From the NCBI RefSeq assembly GCF_030408675.1, contig NZ_CP047200.1, forward strand, positions 1,364,001-1,428,000: a stretch of 64,000 nucleotides of DNA. Reading direction: 5' to 3'. Positions 29,144-38,806 of this stretch are shown piece by piece; position 1 is the stretch's first letter, and each line of letters begins with the position of its first letter. The position numbers and the translations under genes were made by a program. Source of the stretch: Corynebacterium durum. Its GTDB lineage: Bacteria; Actinomycetota; Actinomycetes; Mycobacteriales; Mycobacteriaceae. The notes under the pieces were generated by a model. That model was not told where the DNA came from and did no database searches. It was given only the letters and a program-made list of their open reading frames with translations.

Positions 29144-29218
29144 ATGGCTAATGCCTGGTTTTGGGGAGTGGAAGACAGAAAAACTGCATATTCACAACGT
29201 TGGCATAACGGTAGGTAA
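29144..29218 (+). CDS. 24-residue ORF directly upstream of the 1460-residue protein gene
   Basis: Reads MANAWFWGVEDRKTAYSQRW plus four more residues. A good ribosome site, GAAAGGG (29129-29135), stands eight bases before the ATG. The stop is two bases from the start of the large gene, and the GGTAGG that would serve the large gene lies within the last codons, so translation could be coupled. The peptide is rich in Trp and aromatics. It could be a regulatory leader ORF or a small partner protein. The 297 bases between the nuclease start and this ORF show no other gene. Confidence 0.45.
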   Translation: MANAWFWGVEDRKTAYSQRWHNGR

Positions 29219-29220
29219 TA

Positions 29221-32200
29221 ATGAGTGTGGCATCACATATTTTTCCTGTAAAGCATGCTGATGACAGTATGGTTCCTGTTACAGCACAGGAATCCATTAG
29301 TTCGATCATGGGGGAGCGTGTTGTTGTTCGTCTCGTGCAAGAACCACTTGTGGAGGCAAATTCTTTCGTTCAGAAATATCTTGGACTAGAAATTTGCGAC
29401 AGCTATAACGTGGGAATGGCGCCACCGCGTGCCGAGGGTTTTCCAGAATGGCCCATCATTATTGACCCTGATAATGCACACCATGCACTCAACCTTGTAA
29501 GTGACGTTGAATGGGCTAGACGCATGGTGGCCACTCAACCCAACAAGGTAAAACAGCGTATTGATGCCTTGGTGAAGACACTTCTTGTGTCCGTTCCGCA
29601 TTTTGTCCCACCTCTACTGGAGGAAATAGCGCGCATTTTCGATAATGCTGGAAATAGTAAATATGCGGTTCAGTTCTTTGGAAAAGCAAGGGAGATTGAC
29701 CGTACTTATGGCACGGATGGTGACACTGCACGCCATCGTCGTGTCATGGAAGAATTTGCGCGACGTGGGTGCGTCAGTGCCAAAGACATGACGCGGGAAT
29801 CTGCGGATTGTGTCGCTATGTTCGGTGATGCTACTGAGGCATACCGGTACGTGCTTCACCTGAATGCTCAGCGATGTAGAGCTGGAATGCCTCCTTACTC
29901 TTCTATGGCGCGCGATCTTATAAAGATGGGCAAGGCTGCGGAGATAGATCCAGCCGATGTATGCAAAGATGTGCTAGAAAGTATCGAGGGGACTCGGGGG
30001 ATGCGAACAGCGCCACTCGGATTTTATCAAGGGATGGCCAAGCATCTTTCTGGGGAATCGCTGAAACGACTATTTGCCACGTGCCCCAGCAGTGTATCTG
30101 GGGATGAATGGGCTGGGGCCGCTGACAAGGTGGGCTTGTTTAAGCTGTTAACAGAAGCTGAAATGCTGGAATGGCTATGTGATGCTATAAGGTCGAGTAA
30201 TCGATACTCGGCTGAAAACCTGGTGCGGGTAGTTGAGAAGTATAAAGAAATATTGCATGGTCATGTATTGCGCGTAGCGTGCTCAAACTTGCACCTATCG
30301 TTGCTTATATCGCTGGAAAAAGCGGGTGTAATATGGGAATTTACCGACCCTGTCGGTACGGGAAATCGTCAGTTTTTGAGCTACCTTCGTGGAACGTATG
30401 ATATTCTCGATATGGGTGTCATTTTCCGCAATCCTCACATATGCGAACGCTTGCTGCATGGAATTACGCTAAGTGAATTTGTGCGCGAGCATGATGTTGG
30501 CAGACTGCGGGAATTGGGTTTAGCGCCTGCGATAGATTACCTTGTCCGTTGTGATCTAGCGGTATTCCAAGGCGGAGATTTCCTGCTGCCTCAGGCGAAA
30601 AAAATGGTTGAGAATATGGATGTGCTCGCCAAGCTTGAGCTATCAAGGGAGGTTCTTGACGAGGCGATAAATTCACTTCATTATGATTTTGCGGCTATGT
30701 TGGCTCGCAATTTACAGGCAGGAGTGTTGACGGAATTATCATGGCCTGCGCTGGAAAAAGCTATGGCTGATTTTCAGAAACGACGCTTCTTTAAAAAAGA
30801 TAAACCCATAAAGTTTTTTGAATCTTATCCTGGTGTTGTTGCGCTCATTGAGGATTCACTTGTTGCAGTTGAGGGGGAGTCAGTGGTGGCTACGTACATC
30901 CACCCTGATAGAGATTCCGTTATAAGGGCAGGTTATGTTGGGGATGCTCTTTATTGCATGAACGCCGAGGATGAGACGGTAAGTGGTGAATGGTCACATG
31001 GCCAAGCGATGATGGTAGAAAAACCAGAGAACTGGCAGTGGGGGACCATCACATCAACAGCTTCACTATTATGCCCAGCGGGTCGGCTTACTGGTGCTGG
31101 CATTATTACAGCCTACGCAACGAAAGCCCCTTATCCTGCGGGGAACGTATACGGGAGTACATCGGGAGATCTGTGGCGTCTTCAGCTTTCGGAGTATGAA
31201 CATGGAAACTGCACTATCTATTCGGTGGATCCACACACGGGCGAGGACAAAGACGAAAGTTATCCTTCACAGTTCGATGCTGTGACGGCACCGAGCATCC
31301 GGCGCGAGGAGTGCGTGATGCTCCCAGCACCTGCAGGGCAGCATGTTGTACCCGTGCACGACGGTGAGTTTTTCAGCGTTTTTGCTAGGGATCGCGACAA
31401 GAATCTGCCCTACATGGTGATTACAGGCGATGGAAACATCGTGCGCAGTGGTGCGTATGCACCAGGTTTGGTGCAATTCGGTGGTGTGACATGGTTACGT
31501 GACGCAGATGGTAACGTGTATCTGCCTGGTCTTCCTGGCGATGAGGGGTTACTTGCAGAAACTCACGGTACCAAAGGAAAACACTGGCTTCATGACCTTC
31601 CATGGTCAGCATGGATCAACCTCCAGGTAAGGAACGAGGCTGCAAGCCAGCGGCTTAGGACTATCACTCCGTATCACGCCGCAGTGCTTCTCAATAGTGA
31701 AATGAGTGCTGCGCGTTTTCTGGGTACAAAGGATCCAGAGCTATGCGCCAGCGTTGACCACTGCGTCGAAGAGGTCCGAAAACTTGATAAGAAGTTGAAG
31801 CGACTGCGCTCTATTTTGCGCATGATCCGGGATAACGTTACTCCGCACAACACATCTAATGGTCCCCAAGTTGACAAGATTTTAGAGCATGCGCACAAAT
31901 ATCAGGCTGGGGTTGAAGCAGAGCAATTAGTAAGGCTAGTCCGCCAAGTACCAGTGGAAATATCTGGTACTTGGAAATGGTTGCTTTCTGTTGGTAATGA
32001 AAAATCTTTGGTGGCGTGGGCATCTGGACCACTGGCTAACCCACTAGTGGGGCAAGAAGTGGCTGCGATGTTTAGCGTGTTGGCCAACGCCGGTATCGGT
32101 GCTGAAACGTGGAATCAAGTGAGCTTGAATTGGACGAAGTTGGGTGCGGATCTTCCCCAATTGCATACTGGGCTTGTATTGCCTAACGCTGTTGTCGTGG

Positions 32201-33603
32201 GTAAACCTAAGCCGTACCAGTGGGGCGAATGGACGGACAGCAGCCTAAGCTACCGGGTGTTTGCCCAAGGAGAGCTGCCTTATACCGATACGGATGTTGT
32301 GGGCATTACTGCCCTAGGTGCGAAATATGGCATTGTTCCAGGTCTGACGTCGCAGCATATGGCTGAATGCGCACTGAGCTTCCCTGAACCTGGTGATATT
32401 GACCGTATGGTGCACGCCCTCAGCGATAATTGCGCCTTAACAGAAGCAGCAGCTACGGTGCTATTCAACGGGGGCTTCCACCCACTTCACCAAGGCTCAC
32501 GGTTTCATGGCGACGACATTATGCAACAAGTCATTGATGCCGAAGATAAACCCAGATTGGAGGCAGCGAAGAAATCGCTGCGCATCTCTGCCAAGGTTTA
32601 TGACAACGCAATTATTCAGTTGCGCGAGCTGGATCTGGAGCATGTTGAATTGCTACTGGCGGCAGCTTTTGACCGAAACTATGATGCCATCGCACGTATC
32701 GCGGCTGAGCTGCCACAAACGGTAGTTCCGCTTGATGACGATACGTTAGTGCAGCTCACTGGCTGGTACTCGCGGTGGGACGAAAAGATACCCAGGGTAG
32801 TGATGCAAGCAGCCCAGAAACTATCAGACGAAATGCTAGTTGATAGCTGTGATTATGGTCGACTTTTGGGCGCAGTGCTGTATTGGGCGACGCATGCGCC
32901 GTTGAATGACCCTTTACGTGGATTCTATGCAGATCAACTCGACATCCTGAAGACAATTGAGCCCGTGGATAACTCGAGAATGACAACACAATATCCGCTT
33001 CAAGGTTCTCTTGAGACCATCCCACCAATGCGTCCAGAGGACAGCGCAGACGCCCGCAGGGCACTACGCCAGGGCTATTTTGATGAGGTGATTGCTGGCC
33101 TACGGCGTGAAGTTAGCAGTGGTGGGTGTCCGCTTAACCCGGCGTTATCTGCATCAGATGTTGTGGATGAGGTGTGTGAGCACCTGGGCTTAGGAAAATT
33201 GGCGGCCATGTATTTTCTTCAGTTGTTGGCCATTGCGTACTGCCCGGATGTGAGCATCAGAACATGGAACAACTGGAAAAAGAAGGATTTAGACGCGGCC
33301 AGGGGAGAGCTTCTAGAAAAGCAGCTGGTTGTGCACGGCAAACGCACAAGGGCTGGCCGTTCGGTGTTTTTACCCTGCCCATGGTGGGAGGCAAGTTCCC
33401 CACACTATCCAATGGAGGAGTGGAAAGCCCAGTATTACCTGGTACGTTACGGAAACAAAGCGTGGAGTTTGGTTCCGTGGTGTCCGCCGCTACTGCCACT
33501 CGATACGTTATTCCGCCATGCTTGGGACCGCTATAAAGGTGGTGATGTACCTCGCATGGAGGAACTGACCACCACCCGCTATAAGGGAAAATCTAGGCGG
33601 TAA
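29221..33603 (+). CDS. Very large protein of unknown function (1460 residues)
   Basis: A soluble 1460-residue protein with no signal peptide, membrane segment, P-loop or obvious catalytic motif. Residues 1-520 are mainly helical, with a FFGKAREIDR helix-repeat-like segment. About 560-800 is rich in short beta strands and Gly/Asp turns (propeller-like). About 850-1250 is helical again, with a strongly basic helix (KKLKRLRSILR). The last 150 residues contain Trp-rich blocks and end LFRHAWDRYKGGDVPRMEEL, then a basic tail. It uses more AT-rich codons than its neighbours, suggesting acquisition by transfer. It resembles in outline large actinobacterial proteins found beside MoxR ATPases and VWA proteins, but no such partner is nearby. 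No function is assigned. Confidence 0.8.
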   Translation: MSVASHIFPVKHADDSMVPVTAQESISSIMGERVVVRLVQEPLVEANSFVQKYLGLEICDSYNVGMAPPRAEGFPEWPIIIDPDNAHHALNLVSDVEWARRMVATQPNKVKQRIDALVKTLLVSVPHFVPPLLEEIARIFDNAGNSKYAVQFFGKAREIDRTYGTDGDTARHRRVMEEFARRGCVSAKDMTRESADCVAMFGDATEAYRYVLHLNAQRCRAGMPPYSSMARDLIKMGKAAEIDPADVCKDVLESIEGTRGMRTAPLGFYQGMAKHLSGESLKRLFATCPSSVSGDEWAGAADKVGLFKLLTEAEMLEWLCDAIRSSNRYSAENLVRVVEKYKEILHGHVLRVACSNLHLSLLISLEKAGVIWEFTDPVGTGNRQFLSYLRGTYDILDMGVIFRNPHICERLLHGITLSEFVREHDVGRLRELGLAPAIDYLVRCDLAVFQGGDFLLPQAKKMVENMDVLAKLELSREVLDEAINSLHYDFAAMLARNLQAGVLTELSWPALEKAMADFQKRRFFKKDKPIKFFESYPGVVALIEDSLVAVEGESVVATYIHPDRDSVIRAGYVGDALYCMNAEDETVSGEWSHGQAMMVEKPENWQWGTITSTASLLCPAGRLTGAGIITAYATKAPYPAGNVYGSTSGDLWRLQLSEYEHGNCTIYSVDPHTGEDKDESYPSQFDAVTAPSIRREECVMLPAPAGQHVVPVHDGEFFSVFARDRDKNLPYMVITGDGNIVRSGAYAPGLVQFGGVTWLRDADGNVYLPGLPGDEGLLAETHGTKGKHWLHDLPWSAWINLQVRNEAASQRLRTITPYHAAVLLNSEMSAARFLGTKDPELCASVDHCVEEVRKLDKKLKRLRSILRMIRDNVTPHNTSNGPQVDKILEHAHKYQAGVEAEQLVRLVRQVPVEISGTWKWLLSVGNEKSLVAWASGPLANPLVGQEVAAMFSVLANAGIGAETWNQVSLNWTKLGADLPQLHTGLVLPNAVVVGKPKPYQWGEWTDSSLSYRVFAQGELPYTDTDVVGITALGAKYGIVPGLTSQHMAECALSFPEPGDIDRMVHALSDNCALTEAAATVLFNGGFHPLHQGSRFHGDDIMQQVIDAEDKPRLEAAKKSLRISAKVYDNAIIQLRELDLEHVELLLAAAFDRNYDAIARIAAELPQTVVPLDDDTLVQLTGWYSRWDEKIPRVVMQAAQKLSDEMLVDSCDYGRLLGAVLYWATHAPLNDPLRGFYADQLDILKTIEPVDNSRMTTQYPLQGSLETIPPMRPEDSADARRALRQGYFDEVIAGLRREVSSGGCPLNPALSASDVVDEVCEHLGLGKLAAMYFLQLLAIAYCPDVSIRTWNNWKKKDLDAARGELLEKQLVVHGKRTRAGRSVFLPCPWWEASSPHYPMEEWKAQYYLVRYGNKAWSLVPWCPPLLPLDTLFRHAWDRYKGGDVPRMEELTTTRYKGKSRR

Positions 33604-33612
33604 GCAATCCAG

Positions 33613-35016
33613 CTATTTTCCCCCGAAGCGGCGAGTATCGCGCAATTCAATAGGAGTATCGCCTGAAGAACCCACCACTTCCTCGAATTTTTGCAATGCG
33701 TTCCGGGAATGAAGCTGTTGGCGAGTGGTGGTGAGCTGCCAGCGGTTTCGGGATAAGACATTGAGTCCCCAGGATGCCGCCGCAGTGGCACGGTTGCGGA
33801 ACCCAACGAGGAACATCATGTGTACCAGCAACCATGCCACCCAACCGATAAAGCCGGTGAATTCCACTTTTCCAAGTTTCACTACTGCGGAATAGCGGGA
33901 CACGGTGGCCATGGAGCCTTTGTCGAAGTATTCAAAAGGCTCACGGGCGTTGGGGTCTCGGCCGTCGACTTCTGCGACGATGTTTTCTGCAGTGTATTCG
34001 CCACCCTGGATGGCTACCTGCGCCACGCCGGGGAGATTGTTGTAGTTCATCATGTCGCCGATGACAAAGACGTTGTTGTGGTCACCAACACTAAGATCGG
34101 GGTTAACCATAACGCGTCCGGCGCGGTCAATTTCTACGCCGGTTTGGTCAGCAATGAGTTTACCCAGCGGGGAGGCGGCGACGCCGGCGGACCAGATTTT
34201 ACAAAAACAGGGGATAGTTTCTATCGTATCGTCCTGGGTGGACTTGTAGGTGACCGAGTCTTTGGTGATGTCAGTGACAATGGCATTCAGCTTGACGGTG
34301 ACACCGAGTTTTTCCAGCTGACGCTGTGCGTTACGCCCGAGACGTTTACCGAACGGTGGAAGTACTTGGGGCGCGCCGTCGAGAAGCACGACTTTCGCTG
34401 AGTTGGTGTCGAAGTTGGAGTATTCATCGCGGAGCGTACGGTGTGCCATCTCGGCAACCTGTCCTGCGAGCTCCACACCAGTTGGCCCGGCACCGACGAT
34501 GACAAAAGTGAGTAGGCGTTCGCGTTGCTCTGGGTCGGTGGCTAGTTCTGCGCGCTCGAAAGCGCCGATGATGCGGGCGCGGATTTCTAGGGCGTCGTCA
34601 ATGGTTTTCATGCCTGGCGCGAATTCCGCGAAGTGATCGTTGCCGAAGTAGGATTGTCCGGCGCCTGCGGCGACAATGAGGTAGTCGTACTCATAGCGGC
34701 GGATAATGGCGCCGAGTTCGGTGGTCACGATCTGTTGCTCAATATTAATGTCAGTCACTTCGCCTTTGACCACGTGAACGTTTTCCTGGTCTTTGAAAAT
34801 TTGTCGTGTGGATGGCGCGATTTCACCAGTGGAGAGCAGTCCAGTTGCTACTTGGTAGAGAAGTGGTTGGAAAAGATGGTGGTTGGTGCGGTCGATGATA
34901 GTGACATCAACATCGGTGTTGTTGAATTTTTGTGCGGCGAACAGGCCACCAAATCCTGAGCCAATGATGACGATGTGTGTGCGTCCGCCATCGGGACGGA
35001 AGGGCTTCTCCGACAT
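33613..35016 (-). CDS. ndh: Type II NADH dehydrogenase
   Basis: Single-subunit, non-proton-pumping NADH:quinone oxidoreductase of the respiratory chain. The 467 residues contain the FAD-binding motif IVIIGSGFGGLFAA near the N-terminus, the NADH-binding motif VIVGAGPTGVELAGQ (about 170-185) and a conserved AQVAIQGGEYTAENI block. A hydrophobic C-terminal segment (FTGFIGWVAWLLVHMMFLVGF) anchors it to the membrane. AGGAG precedes the ATG in a leader with TACTAAGAT about 30 bases upstream. It ends 9 bases from the large protein's stop. Confidence 0.97.
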   Translation of the reverse strand: MSEKPFRPDGGRTHIVIIGSGFGGLFAAQKFNNTDVDVTIIDRTNHHLFQPLLYQVATGLLSTGEIAPSTRQIFKDQENVHVVKGEVTDINIEQQIVTTELGAIIRRYEYDYLIVAAGAGQSYFGNDHFAEFAPGMKTIDDALEIRARIIGAFERAELATDPEQRERLLTFVIVGAGPTGVELAGQVAEMAHRTLRDEYSNFDTNSAKVVLLDGAPQVLPPFGKRLGRNAQRQLEKLGVTVKLNAIVTDITKDSVTYKSTQDDTIETIPCFCKIWSAGVAASPLGKLIADQTGVEIDRAGRVMVNPDLSVGDHNNVFVIGDMMNYNNLPGVAQVAIQGGEYTAENIVAEVDGRDPNAREPFEYFDKGSMATVSRYSAVVKLGKVEFTGFIGWVAWLLVHMMFLVGFRNRATAAASWGLNVLSRNRWQLTTTRQQLHSRNALQKFEEVVGSSGDTPIELRDTRRFGGK

Positions 35017-35202
35017 GTATGTGCTCCTGAAAGCTAGGGAATCTTAGTACCGCATCGGTCTTTCGTTTGACTATCCTAACCCGTTGTCATGATTATCACA
35101 CTTTTATGGGTGGTTTTAGCTGGGCTACTTCACTGATAGCGTGGGGAGTGGTTAGGATGAAACAGGCTTTAGCAGCACTTTTCCCTTAAGAGAATGTTAG
35201 TA

Positions 35203-36543
35203 ATGACCTACCAAACCATGAATCCCGCGTACCCTGACCATTTGCAGCACGTGGACGCTTCCATGTGGCCAGGGGTGGTACATGTTCCTGAAGGCCGTGT
35301 AGCTCAGCGTCGTGCTCAGATTGTGGAGGCGCGTTTTGCTCTCGCTTGCGAGAAGGCAGGGTTGAACCTTGATCCACAGTCCAATGGCGGCCCGGATATT
35401 CGAGTGCATCATGATGAGCTGTTTTATCGGCTCGCTGAGTCGGGGTGGCTGGGGCTTGCGGAAAGCTACATGGCTGGTGAGTGGGATGCGGAGAATCTGC
35501 CTCGGGTGTTGGCGCAGCTGATTAAATCGGGCTTTAGCCCCCGCCGTAGGTGGTGGGGAACACCAACGCACATTGCGCGCGCAGATTATTCGGGTGAGGA
35601 GCTGTCAGCACAGCTGGTGCAACTGTTTTCCACTGACGGGTATTCGACGTTTGGTGGTATTTTTGCGTCCGGTGTGCCAACGACTGTACGCACCGCCGTT
35701 ACAAGCCACGTGTCAGGTGCAGGGCGTCGTCATGAGCCTTCGTCGCATTTTGTGGACATTACGCACATCGATAAACCTGTGGCGGTGGAGCGTCAGGATC
35801 TGCGGCCCGCACAGGATCGTGCGGTGAAGGCACTTCTCGACGCCGCACGGGTCACCGAAGGCACTGACTTGCTGGAGTTTCCTCTAAGTGGTGGGACGTT
35901 GGCGCTGGCTGCGGCCCGGCGCGGCGCGAGCGTCGATACGCTGTCGGCTGATGCCGAGCATTGTGAGGTTGTGCGTGGTCGACTGGAGGATGAGGATGCG
36001 GCGTTTGCCGTGACGGTGCAGCACATCACCACGCCGATTCCGACGCGTCAGGAATGGCGTGGCCGGTATGACGCCATTGTGAGCATTGAGACTTTGGAGA
36101 AGGTGGGGAAGAACTATCGCAAGGCATATGCCTTGACTCTGGATCGTTTACTTACCACTGGGGGCTATGCGGCGCTGCAAAACGTGGTGGCCACGGAAAA
36201 GTTCGCGGAGCTTGATCCGCACATTATGGACGTGACACGAGCGTACATTTGGCCTGCGTTGGATTTTCCGACGATGGAAGATATTCACCGTCTGTTTGAT
36301 CGCGAGACATCGTTGCGGGTGGTCGCAGAAAATCACACGCAGAATCACTATAAAGCGACGCTTCATTTACAGCGGGAGTTGTTTGAAAGCCACATGCGGG
36401 AGGCCGCTGCGGCGGGAATTGATCAGGTATATCGCCGATTGTGGCAGTATCACTTGGCACTCATGGAGGCGCTGTGTGATGTGGGTGCGTTGGACTGTGT
36501 GCAGCTTACACTGACAAGTCGGAACCGGGGCGGCTGGCGCTAG
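35203..36543 (+). CDS. CFA-synthase-like methyltransferase with degenerate AdoMet motif
   Basis: A protein of about 446 residues laid out like the cyclopropane-fatty-acyl-phospholipid synthase family. The N-terminal half has GLAESYMAGEWD, typical of actinobacterial UfaA1-like proteins. The C-terminal half keeps the pattern VSIETLEKVGKNYRKAYA...GGYAALQNV and the late IWPALDFPTMEDI block. The AdoMet glycine motif expected as ExGCGWG reads LEFPLSGGTLALAA, and SIEM is altered to SIET. Activity is therefore uncertain; a non-catalytic paralogue is possible. ATG at 35203 is preferred over 35194 because AAGAGA at 35188-35193 then has nine-base spacing. Its 3' end overlaps the dedA-like gene by 38 bases. 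Confidence 0.8.
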   Translation: MTYQTMNPAYPDHLQHVDASMWPGVVHVPEGRVAQRRAQIVEARFALACEKAGLNLDPQSNGGPDIRVHHDELFYRLAESGWLGLAESYMAGEWDAENLPRVLAQLIKSGFSPRRRWWGTPTHIARADYSGEELSAQLVQLFSTDGYSTFGGIFASGVPTTVRTAVTSHVSGAGRRHEPSSHFVDITHIDKPVAVERQDLRPAQDRAVKALLDAARVTEGTDLLEFPLSGGTLALAAARRGASVDTLSADAEHCEVVRGRLEDEDAAFAVTVQHITTPIPTRQEWRGRYDAIVSIETLEKVGKNYRKAYALTLDRLLTTGGYAALQNVVATEKFAELDPHIMDVTRAYIWPALDFPTMEDIHRLFDRETSLRVVAENHTQNHYKATLHLQRELFESHMREAAAAGIDQVYRRLWQYHLALMEALCDVGALDCVQLTLTSRNRGGWR

Positions 36544-37189
36544 GTTCTTCAGGGGCGAGCTTGGTAGCAGTTTTCGCGGCTGTCCGTTTCGCTCGCCAGC
36601 GGCGGAACATCAACGTCAGTATTTTGATGGACATGGGGACGAAAACGGTTGCAAGACCAGCGATAATGAACCAGTGTATGAAGTCCTGAACAAAAGGAAT
36701 CTCGCCTAGCAGGTACCCCACGAGTGGAAATCCAGTACCCCACAGGGTGCTACCTAGGACCGAATACAGCGTGAACTTCTTGTACGGCATGTGCGAAATG
36801 CCTGCCACCACGGGAGTAACCGTCCGCACGACACCAACAAAACGTGCCAGCATCACGGTGGCTGCGCCGAAGCGATCAAAATAATGGTTGGTTTTATCCA
36901 CCGCTTCAGGACCGATCCAGCGCATGGCACGACTGTCCATCATCCGGGGGCCTGCGGTGCGTCCGATGAAGAATCCAAGTTGATCGCCAAGCCCCGCGGC
37001 AATGGGAATTCCTACGAGCAGTGTCCATAAAGGCGTGAACGGTGGGTTGGCGTGCGCCATGATTCCCGCCGTGAACAAGAGGGTATCGCCCGGAAAAATG
37101 AAGCCAATAAGCAACCCAGTTTCCATAAAGATGATGCCAAGAATCCCTATGAGTCCAAATGATGTGAGCAGCATATTGACATCGAACAT
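36506..37189 (-). CDS. DedA-family membrane protein
   Basis: A 227-residue SNARE-associated/DedA protein with five to six hydrophobic segments. It shows the early ETGLLIGFIFPGDTLLFTAGI motif, GDQLGFFIGRTAGPR and the basic FDRFGAATVMLARFVGVVRTVTPVVAG block. Members translocate lipid carriers such as undecaprenyl phosphate or phospholipids across the membrane. A basic Lys/Arg tail of about 30 residues follows the last helix. It shares 38 bases with the end of the convergent methyltransferase-like gene. Confidence 0.94.
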   Translation of the reverse strand: MFDVNMLLTSFGLIGILGIIFMETGLLIGFIFPGDTLLFTAGIMAHANPPFTPLWTLLVGIPIAAGLGDQLGFFIGRTAGPRMMDSRAMRWIGPEAVDKTNHYFDRFGAATVMLARFVGVVRTVTPVVAGISHMPYKKFTLYSVLGSTLWGTGFPLVGYLLGEIPFVQDFIHWFIIAGLATVFVPMSIKILTLMFRRWRAKRTAAKTATKLAPEEPSASRPGSDLSV

Positions 37190-37349
37190 GGATGTGATCC
37201 CTCAACTTTTCTTCACAGGGTGAGCACTACGACAACGATGATACGCGACCAGTTAGATCGCAGACACGTTGTGTGGGGATCAACAAACCAAAGTATGAAG
37301 ATGCTTTGATAGCACGTTAACCTAATAGAGGAAATGTGTAGCTCATTTT

Positions 37350-38681
37350 CTAGATGTCGGTCATGTCAAAGTGTTTGGTTTCCTTCATCACCATGATGGC
37401 GATAAGGGATAACACTGACACGACAATCAGGTACATACCCACAGCCCCAACGCCGTACTTGCTGACCAACGCAGTAGCCACGAATGGTGCTATGGCTGCA
37501 CCCAGGATGGAGGCAACGTTGTAGCTGATGCCAGATCCGGTGTATCGCACGTTGGTGGGGAAAAGCTCCGGCAGTACCGCTGACATGGGGCCGAAGATGA
37601 GGCCCATGATGAACATGCCAACGGTGAGGAAGATCAAGACGCTGTTTTCTGAGGCACTGCCAGGGGAGAGGAAATGGGTGAAAGTGAAGCCGAAGGCGAT
37701 CATGACGAGAGATACGACGATCAGGGTGCTTTTGCGTCCACGGGTATCGGCGAGTCGGCCGGCCAAGGGGATGCTGATGATAAACGCAAAAATAGAAATG
37801 AGCTGCAGTTTCAGGAAATCCAGGTAGGGGATTGCCAGGCCATTTTTGGCAATGCCGTAGGACAACACCCAGGTGGTTACCAGGTAGAACAGCGTGTAGC
37901 AGGAAACCATGATGAATGTACCGAGGATCAGCGGACGCCACGAAGTGCGGAACACTTCGGTTAGAGGCATTTTTGCTTTCTTGCCCGACTCCACAGCTTT
38001 TTTGAACACTGGTGTTTCTTCCAGCCGGAAGCGGACATAAAGACCGACAATCACCATCACGGAGCTGAGAAGGAAAGGTATACGCCAGCCCCACGTCATG
38101 AACGCGCCTTCGATTTCACCATTGGTGTGGCCCAGGAAGGTGACCAAAATGAGGAAGAGGCCGTTAGCGGCAAGGAAGCCCAGGGGAGCGCCAAGCTGTG
38201 GCCACATGGCAGCCCAAGCACGTTTGCCTTTACTAGCGGTTTCGGTGGCAAGCAGGGCCGCGCCTGACCATTCACCGCCCAAGCCGAGACCCTGGCAGAA
38301 GCGCATCAGAGCGAGTAAAGCGGGTGCGACAATTCCTACCTGCGCGTAGGTGGGAAGCAGGCCGATGAGGAAGGTGGCGATGCCCATCGTGAGGAGCGAG
38401 CCGACTAGTGTGGCTTTGCGTCCGATTCGGTCGCCAAAATGCCCAAATATGATGGAACCCAAGGGACGTGCCGCGAATGCGAGACCGAAGGCCGCAAAGG
38501 AAGCAAGAAGACCGACGGTGGGGTCATTGTTCTTTGGGAAGAACAGGTAGGGGAATACGGCCACAGCGGCGGTGGCGTACACGTAGAAGTCGTAAAATTC
38601 GATGGTCGTGCCGACCATCGATGCAGTAATGATGCGGCGTCGCGTGGCGGCATCAACGGAAGCTTGTTGAGTTTCAGACAT
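37350..38681 (-). CDS. MFS transporter, metabolite:H+ symporter type
   Basis: A 443-residue protein with twelve transmembrane segments. Its N-terminal RRRIITASMVGTTIEFYDFYVYATAA is typical of the metabolite:H+ symporter family (ProP, ShiA, KgtP). The loop 2-3 motif GHFGDRIGRKATLVGSLLTMG and the central GxxRLADTRGRK motif are intact. The substrate, probably a small organic acid or betaine-like compound, cannot be told. It is divergent from the amidase gene, which might indicate uptake and breakdown of a common amide, but this is only a guess. Confidence 0.92.
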   Translation of the reverse strand: MSETQQASVDAATRRRIITASMVGTTIEFYDFYVYATAAVAVFPYLFFPKNNDPTVGLLASFAAFGLAFAARPLGSIIFGHFGDRIGRKATLVGSLLTMGIATFLIGLLPTYAQVGIVAPALLALMRFCQGLGLGGEWSGAALLATETASKGKRAWAAMWPQLGAPLGFLAANGLFLILVTFLGHTNGEIEGAFMTWGWRIPFLLSSVMVIVGLYVRFRLEETPVFKKAVESGKKAKMPLTEVFRTSWRPLILGTFIMVSCYTLFYLVTTWVLSYGIAKNGLAIPYLDFLKLQLISIFAFIISIPLAGRLADTRGRKSTLIVVSLVMIAFGFTFTHFLSPGSASENSVLIFLTVGMFIMGLIFGPMSAVLPELFPTNVRYTGSGISYNVASILGAAIAPFVATALVSKYGVGAVGMYLIVVSVLSLIAIMVMKETKHFDMTDI

Positions 38682-38793
38682 AGTACTGAGGTGGGTCGTG
38701 TTTGGTTATGTGGAACCTTGTGGGTTTTGCGGTTCTAAAGCTAGTTCATACGAAGCATGTGCGCAATGGCACGCGTGGGTAGGCACGTGCAGC

Positions 38794-38799
38794 TAACCT
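38794..38799 (+). promoter_or_regulatory. -10 hexamer TAACCT of the amidase gene
   Basis: Seven bases before the ATG at 38807; there is no ribosome site in between. Confidence 0.45.
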
Positions 38800-38806
38800 C
38801 GTATCT

